NCBI GenBank assembly: GCA_016293845.1
Contig: JAEDDH010000013.1
Coordinates: forward strand, 38,189-102,188
Direction of reading: 5' to 3'
DNA: 64,000 nucleotides
DNA from: Bacteroidales bacterium
GTDB lineage: Bacteria; Bacteroidota; Bacteroidia; Bacteroidales; UBA3824
In this document: positions 59,480 to 64,000 of the stretch, one piece after another
Numbering within the stretch: the stretch's first letter is position 1
How the letters are laid out: each line of letters opens with the position of its first letter
The notes under the pieces: model-generated
Database searches by the model: none
What the model was told of the DNA's origin: nothing
What the model saw: the letters and a program-made list of their open reading frames with translations, nothing else
Program-made: the position numbers and the translations under genes

Positions 59480-59920
59480 ATGAAAAGAATTACCATCTTG
59501 TTGATTGCGTTTTTTGCCACGCTATACGTGCAAGCGCAAACCGAGTTAACCCCTGCGCAAGTAATATTCAACTGCGACGGCAACATGGTTACACTCAAAG
59601 AGGCCAAAACCGATGGCACTACTCTTATTCCTAACTTAGAAATTGAAGTAGTATTTGCTCAATCGGAACTTGCCAAACTCAACACGCAGAACATCCACTT
59701 TGAGTTTCGCTGGTTCTACTACATGAGCACCAAAAAGACCCTTATGGCCACTTACACCGTAGCTGCCGACATGGATTCTGTAGCAGACAAGCTCATCCGT
59801 GTAAAATCTGAAAAGAAAAATGTACGCAAAGGATGGTGGGAAGTCCAAATCAAATGCAAAACCAACGACTCACCAATAGAATTCGCCGGCACAAAGGAAT
59901 TTACCATCCTTCTCAAATAA
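59480..59920 (+). CDS. Exported protein of unknown function
   Basis: 146 residues with a signal peptide (ITILLIAFFATLYVQAQ). The mature part looks like a single beta sandwich, with FEFRWFYYMSTKKTLMATYT and GWWEVQIKCKTNDSPIEF. No lipobox and no family recognised. It stands between the thioredoxin lipoprotein and panC, 18 bp before the latter, so may be co-transcribed with panCD. Confidence 0.75.
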   Translation: MKRITILLIAFFATLYVQAQTELTPAQVIFNCDGNMVTLKEAKTDGTTLIPNLEIEVVFAQSELAKLNTQNIHFEFRWFYYMSTKKTLMATYTVAADMDSVADKLIRVKSEKKNVRKGWWEVQIKCKTNDSPIEFAGTKEFTILLK

Positions 59921-59938
59921 TTTTTAAATTTTAATAAT

Positions 59939-60784
59939 ATGGAAATATTCAAAGAGATTGCGCCGCTACGTCAGCGGCTTTCCAAACTCCGTTCTCAAGA
60001 CAAAACTATCGGCTTTGTGCCCACTATGGGTGCTTTACACGCCGGTCATATTTCGCTTGTAGAGCGTGCCAACAAAGAAAACGACATTACTGTAGTTAGC
60101 ATTTTTGTAAATCCAACTCAATTTAACAACAAAGAAGACCTCGACAAATATCCCCGCGACCCAGATGCCGATTTTGCTCTTTTGGAGAAAAATTCGTGCG
60201 ATATAGTTTTTGCTCCCAGTGTAGAAGAGATGTATCCCGAGCCCGACACTCGTGTTTTTTCGTTAGGTTCGGTTGCCGAAGTTATGGAAGGCAAATATCG
60301 TCCAGGACATTTCAACGGTGTATGTCAAGTAGTAAGCAAACTACTCAGCATTGTAGAACCCGACCATGCATACTTTGGACAAAAAGATTATCAGCAGATT
60401 GCCGTAGTAAAAGCCATGGTTCGCAAATACATGCCCAATTTTGAAGGCGAAATAGTTTCGTGCCCAATCAAGCGCGAATCAGACGGCCTTGCACTCAGCA
60501 GCCGCAATGTTCACCTCAATCCCGAACAGCGCAAAAGTGCTTTATTAATATCCAAAACACTATTTGCCGCCAAAGAGAAAGCCGATAGCGGAGCCACACA
60601 AAAACAAATCCGCGACTTTATCAAGCAGAATATAGCCACCGATGCCAATCTCTGCCTCGAATACGTTGAAATAGCCGACAAAGATACGCTTCAACCAATA
60701 GCAGGCGATTTTCCCAAAAATGCTGTTATCTGCATCACTGTTTACGATGGCAAAACTCGACTTATCGACAACATACTCTTGTAA
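59939..60784 (+). CDS. panC: Pantothenate synthetase
   Basis: Joins pantoate and beta-alanine using ATP, last step of vitamin B5 synthesis. 281 residues. ATP motif TMGALHAGHISLVERA, VSIFVNPTQFN, FGQKDYQQIAVV and the KxSKS-equivalent SDGLALSSRN. Directly followed by panD (9-bp gap), which supplies beta-alanine. Confidence 0.96.
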   Translation: MEIFKEIAPLRQRLSKLRSQDKTIGFVPTMGALHAGHISLVERANKENDITVVSIFVNPTQFNNKEDLDKYPRDPDADFALLEKNSCDIVFAPSVEEMYPEPDTRVFSLGSVAEVMEGKYRPGHFNGVCQVVSKLLSIVEPDHAYFGQKDYQQIAVVKAMVRKYMPNFEGEIVSCPIKRESDGLALSSRNVHLNPEQRKSALLISKTLFAAKEKADSGATQKQIRDFIKQNIATDANLCLEYVEIADKDTLQPIAGDFPKNAVICITVYDGKTRLIDNILL

Positions 60785-60793
60785 ATCATTATA

Positions 60794-61147
60794 ATGAACA
60801 TCGAAGTATTAAAATCTAAAATACACAGAGTAACTGTAACTCAGGCCAATCTCGAATACATAGGCAGCATAACCATCGACGCCGCTCTAATGGAAGCCGC
60901 CAATATCATTGAAAATGAAAAAGTTCAGGTGGTAAACCTAAACAATGGCGAACGCATCGAAACATACGTGATAAAAGGCGAATATGGTAGCGGTTGCATT
61001 TGTCTCAATGGTCCTGCGGCACGCAAAGCCCTACCAGGCGATATTGTGATTATAATATCGTATGCATCTATGGATTTTGAAGAGGCCAAAAGGTTTAAAC
61101 CTTCAGTAGTTTTTCCCGACACAGTCACTAACAAGTTAGTTAAGTAA
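60794..61147 (+). CDS. panD: Aspartate 1-decarboxylase
   Basis: Makes beta-alanine for PanC. 117 residues. The proenzyme self-cleavage site Gly24-Ser25 (EYIGSITID) that creates the pyruvoyl cofactor is intact, as are NNGERIETYVIKGEYGSG and LNGPAARKALPGDIVII. Immediately followed, with no gap, by an acetyltransferase gene that uses a TTG start. Confidence 0.95.
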   Translation: MNIEVLKSKIHRVTVTQANLEYIGSITIDAALMEAANIIENEKVQVVNLNNGERIETYVIKGEYGSGCICLNGPAARKALPGDIVIIISYASMDFEEAKRFKPSVVFPDTVTNKLVK

Positions 61148-61702
61148 TTGAATACTACCGACCTTACACAATATAGTAAAGCGCATTACACTACAGGGCG
61201 CGGATTTATAGTCCGCGCTTTGTGGTATGTAATAGATTATACCGTGTTTGTTTCGCCTTTTGTACCGTTTAACGCTCTCAAACGTTTGCTATTGAGAATA
61301 TTTGGAGCAAAAATTGGCAAAGGCGTAGTAATAAAACCCTGTGTAAGCATCAAATATCCATGGCACTTAACCATTGGCAACAACACATGGATTGGCGAAG
61401 GTGTACATATCGATAACCTTGTTGACGTTACAATCGGCGATAACTGCTGTCTATCGCAGGATGCACTAATCGAAACAGGAAGCCACAACTACAAACGTTC
61501 AGACTTTTGTCTTATTACCGCTCCTGTTACCTTAGAAGATGGAGTATGGCTATGCGCTCGTTCAGTAGTAACAGGAGGAACAATATGCCGTAGCCATTCA
61601 GTATTAGCCTCAGCGTCGCTTGCTTCTACCGAATTATTGCCTCACTCTATATATAAAGGTGTACCCGCCGTAAAAATCAGAAACCGCGAAATAAATGATT
61701 AA
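61148..61702 (+). CDS. WcaF-like hexapeptide-repeat acetyltransferase
   Basis: 184 residues starting at TTG 61148, the codon after the panD stop; no in-frame ATG is available. Left-handed beta-helix O-acetyltransferase with NNTWIGEGVHIDNLVDVTIG, DNCCLSQDALIETGSHNY, and the C-terminal YKGVPAVKI. It matches the WcaF family that acetylates fucose-containing exopolysaccharide, which fits the GDP-fucose genes at 24.3-26.6 kb. It overlaps the glycosyltransferase gene by 8 bp. Confidence 0.85.
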   Translation: MNTTDLTQYSKAHYTTGRGFIVRALWYVIDYTVFVSPFVPFNALKRLLLRIFGAKIGKGVVIKPCVSIKYPWHLTIGNNTWIGEGVHIDNLVDVTIGDNCCLSQDALIETGSHNYKRSDFCLITAPVTLEDGVWLCARSVVTGGTICRSHSVLASASLASTELLPHSIYKGVPAVKIRNREIND

Positions 61703-62438
61703 AGTTTCTGTAATAACACTTTGCAAAAACAACGCTACCACAATTTCCTCCGCGCTGCAATCTTACAAAGAACAAGATTACCCCAACAAGGAGCACATTT
61801 TGGTAGACGGCGCAAGCACCGACAATACTTTAAATATAGTAAAGCAATATTGTCCCGACATCGTGGTTTCTGAGTCAGACGAAGGGATGTATTACGCTGC
61901 AAACAAAGGAATTAGACTTGCTCAAGGTGATGTTATAGTTTTTCTTCATGCCGACGATGTATTTGGTTCGCCAACAGTTTTGTCGCAAATGATTTCTACA
62001 ATGGAATCTAACAATACCGATTCGGTTTATGCCGACCTTGAATATGTAGACAGATCCAACCCCAACAAAGTGATAAGATATTGGCATTCTGATACATTTT
62101 CGATCAACAAATTAAAATACGGATGGATGCCGCCACACCCAACTTTTTTTGTAAAAAAGAGCATTTACGAAAAATTTGGTTCATTTAACACAACGCTTAA
62201 AATAGCCGCTGATTACGACCTTATGCTCAGGTTTTTACATCAAGCAAAAATTTCAGTAGCATATTGTCCGATAGTGGCCATAAAAATGCGAGTTGGCGGC
62301 ATTAGCAACCGTTCTTTAAGCAATATTATAAAAAAAATGCGCGAAGATTTATACTCCGCTCGCAAAAATAAAGTAGGCGGATTTTTTACTCTGACAATGA
62401 AAAACTTACGCAAAGTAAAACAATTTTTTCAGCATTAA
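61695..62438 (+). CDS. Family 2 glycosyltransferase (WcaE-like)
   Basis: 247 residues. GT-A fold with VITLCKNNATTISSALQSY, DGASTDNTL and the metal-binding HADD (VFLHADDVFG). WMPPHPTFFVKK and the following ADYDLMLRF are typical of WcaE-type exopolysaccharide transferases. Overlaps the acetyltransferase start-to-stop by 8 bp; the pair looks like a detached piece of a surface polysaccharide locus. Confidence 0.88.
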   Translation: MIKVSVITLCKNNATTISSALQSYKEQDYPNKEHILVDGASTDNTLNIVKQYCPDIVVSESDEGMYYAANKGIRLAQGDVIVFLHADDVFGSPTVLSQMISTMESNNTDSVYADLEYVDRSNPNKVIRYWHSDTFSINKLKYGWMPPHPTFFVKKSIYEKFGSFNTTLKIAADYDLMLRFLHQAKISVAYCPIVAIKMRVGGISNRSLSNIIKKMREDLYSARKNKVGGFFTLTMKNLRKVKQFFQH

Positions 62439-62486
62439 ACCAATAATCTTTTGAAAAAATAATAGATAGTTTCAAAAATTGTTTTT

Positions 62487-62494
62487 TACCTTTG
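62487..62494 (+). promoter_or_regulatory. -7 promoter element of lipoprotein gene
   Basis: TACCTTTG, a perfect -7 match 22 bp before 62517. Confidence 0.5.
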
Positions 62495-62516
62495 CAAAAA
62501 AATATAAAGATTTTGC

Positions 62517-63089
62517 ATGAAAAGAGTACCATTATTATTAGTCGCCCTATTTCTATGTATTTGTGCGTGCAGCGACAAGTTTGACAATAATACATCAGAC
62601 GATAACCGATTTTTCATTTACAAAAACACCACTCCATACTATTTTTACGATAGCACAGGAGCAGAAATGATAAAATTCGGAGACAAAACCACCTACCCAA
62701 TTTCGTATATAACTAAATTAACGGATATTTCACTTCAATATGCAACCTACAACCAACAGCTTTTTTCTAATTGGGACGGCATAGCAATTGATACCGCTGG
62801 CAAAACTTGTTGGTATAGTTACAACAAAGGTTGCTACGATAGTACTCATTTTAGATATTTTGTAAGCACACCTTTGCTCGACGATACTATCGATATTGAG
62901 TATTTCTACGACACCATAAACGTCAATGACATAATGATTTATGTACACAAATTAACCTACAACGGTGTAATTATCAACGCATACGAAGAGGATTCTACCA
63001 AACATATTGCCTCCGACCACATAGATGTGTTTAAATACAAAGACAAAACTGTGGTAAAACCCGTCTACAAAGAGAAATCTACAAAATAA
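62517..63089 (+). CDS. Putative lipoprotein, unknown family
   Basis: 190 residues. Lipoprotein signal LLLVALFLCICACSDK, with the modified Cys probably at residue 18. The mature part is rich in Tyr, Asp and Thr with beta character (FFIYKNTTPYYFYDSTG, WYSYNKGCYDSTHFRYF). No domain recognised. Its stop overlaps the end of convergent uppP by 11 bp, with no terminator between. Confidence 0.75.
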   Translation: MKRVPLLLVALFLCICACSDKFDNNTSDDNRFFIYKNTTPYYFYDSTGAEMIKFGDKTTYPISYITKLTDISLQYATYNQQLFSNWDGIAIDTAGKTCWYSYNKGCYDSTHFRYFVSTPLLDDTIDIEYFYDTINVNDIMIYVHKLTYNGVIINAYEEDSTKHIASDHIDVFKYKDKTVVKPVYKEKSTK

Positions 63090-63933
63090 TAATACACAGC
63101 AAACCTACTATAAAACAATAAATTGCAAAGTAGATAAGTTTGCATTTCTTTATCAGGCTTACCATCCATTTGCAGGCTACGCAACCACTAATAAAGGCTG
63201 CCACAAAACCCACTAACAATGCTAATGTAGGTATCGGTGCTGCTGCTCCATGCTCAGCCAAATACTCTGCCGAAGGAGCTACAATGTGTTTAAAATCTAA
63301 CAAGGCTTCTCCCAAAATAGGCGGAATCACCATCAAGAACGAAAACTGAGCAACATTTTCGCGTTTATTACCAAGCAAAAGCCCCGTGGCAATGGTGCTA
63401 CCCGAACGTGAAAGTCCCGGCAAAACGGCTATCGACTGTGCTATACCAATTATAAATGCGTGTAGAGGCGATATTTCGCGTTTTCCATTTTCGGGATTAG
63501 TTTTAAAAAAGAATGTGAGCGCAAGCAAAATTGATGTAACTATCAAGCATACACCAACAACCGTTATGCTCGAAGCAAAAATAGCCTCCACTTGATCTTT
63601 AAAACATAGTCCAACAATTCCAATTGGAATCATAGATATAACAATCAGTATTACATAGCGTTGAGCATCGTTTAATCTACGCCAGAGCGAAAGATTGGTA
63701 TCGGGATTAAGTTTTTTAAAGAAACCAATTATCAACGCAAGAATCTCTTTGCGGAAGATTGTAATAGTAGCTAGCACAGTTGCCACATGAACCACAATAT
63801 CAAATGTTAATCCTCCATCTTCGCTAACGCCCAAAATGTGCTGACCTATCTCTAAATGTCCACTGCTACTAACAGGCAAAAATTCTGTAAGTCCTTGAAT
63901 TAAACCTAATAATAATGCTTGTAATGTATCCAT
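63079..63933 (-). CDS. uppP: Undecaprenyl-diphosphate phosphatase
   Basis: Recycles the lipid carrier for peptidoglycan and surface polysaccharides; also gives bacitracin resistance. 284 residues, about eight membrane helices. Catalytic and conserved motifs are LIQGLTEFLPVSSSGHLEIG and LPGLSRSGSTIATG. The genes it normally follows (ftsX, DUF3098) and precedes (truB, queA) lie elsewhere in the window. A short gene end may lie just upstream at 63965-64000. Confidence 0.96.
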   Translation of the reverse strand: MDTLQALLLGLIQGLTEFLPVSSSGHLEIGQHILGVSEDGGLTFDIVVHVATVLATITIFRKEILALIIGFFKKLNPDTNLSLWRRLNDAQRYVILIVISMIPIGIVGLCFKDQVEAIFASSITVVGVCLIVTSILLALTFFFKTNPENGKREISPLHAFIIGIAQSIAVLPGLSRSGSTIATGLLLGNKRENVAQFSFLMVIPPILGEALLDFKHIVAPSAEYLAEHGAAAPIPTLALLVGFVAAFISGCVACKWMVSLIKKCKLIYFAIYCFIVGLLCIIIL

Positions 63934-63964
63934 TTTTTTTGAGTAAAACCTTAATTCCGCAACA

Positions 63965-64000
63965 CTATAATTTAACTTTATTTATAAGTTCCTGAGCAAC
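63965..64000 (-). CDS. Possible 3' end of a gene running off the window
   Basis: At the right edge the minus strand reads VAQELINKVKL then TAG at 63965. It looks like a plausible protein C-terminus, 31 bp upstream of uppP on the same strand. Only 11 residues are visible; no identity can be given. Confidence 0.3.
   Translation of the reverse strand, partial: VAQELINKVKL

Overview
This is a chromosomal segment of a member of the Bacteroidota, most likely Bacteroidales. The signs are the TTTG / TAnnTTTG promoters in front of many genes, the near absence of Shine-Dalgarno sites, and lineage-typical families (DUF3078, DUF3098, HU-CCDC81/SPOR, DUF6261, PID-CTERM, SbsA-type Ig-like lipoprotein, AprX-free envelope lipoproteins with short lipoboxes). 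No phage, insertion sequence, CRISPR array or rRNA is visible. Most of the window is dense housekeeping sequence, with several accessory modules set into it.

Layout. 1-6.9 kb: serS (cut by the window edge), rplU-rpmA with a structured leader, a DUF151 nuclease, initiator tRNA, a DUF3078 barrel, galE and a HU/SPOR envelope protein. 7.0-14.6 kb: a compact polyene or unusual fatty-acid type cluster made of a CrtI-like oxidoreductase, an acyltransferase and a ketosynthase, then a terminator and new promoter, then ACP, two hotdog dehydratases, a thioesterase, a second CrtI-like oxidoreductase and DUF3098. A fragment of a C1B cysteine peptidase follows. 14.9-17.7 kb: rplM-rpsI-rpsB-tsf, with a terminator inside the operon. 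18-24 kb: DUF6261, a 42-bp tandem repeat, DUF2752, a GYF/dispanin protein, hom, and ftsX followed by a ketoreductase (fabG) of the kind found in polyene clusters. 24.3-35 kb: gmd-fcl (GDP-fucose), M23 peptidase-dxr, a THUMP methyltransferase, rbfA and a LolC/E-like permease. 35-46 kb: a giant Ig-like lipoprotein, radA, accA, dnaB, an exosortase with a tiny PID-CTERM substrate, and metK behind a SAM-II type riboswitch.

46-57 kb: aroB leads a run of envelope genes that includes a signal-peptide protein ending in a YidD domain and two paralogous TPR/membrane proteins. Next come a leucine-rich repeat protein and a chemotaxis-like set (CheR, a degenerate CheR, a receiver-less CheB, a GAF protein) with no receptor or kinase nearby. 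Then ispD, tdk, a normal yidD, truB and queA. 58-64 kb: a 42-codon small ORF, a thioredoxin lipoprotein, panC-panD, a WcaF-like acetyltransferase with a glycosyltransferase, a lipoprotein and uppP.

Most interesting points: the lipid/polyene cluster and the evidence that it was once continuous with ftsX; the two-gene exosortase unit; the exported YidD domain; the orphan CheR/CheB/GAF set; the riboswitch before metK; and several unlisted small elements (peptidase remnant, small ORF, tandem repeat, ribosomal protein leaders). All family assignments come from reading motifs by eye; no database search was possible.
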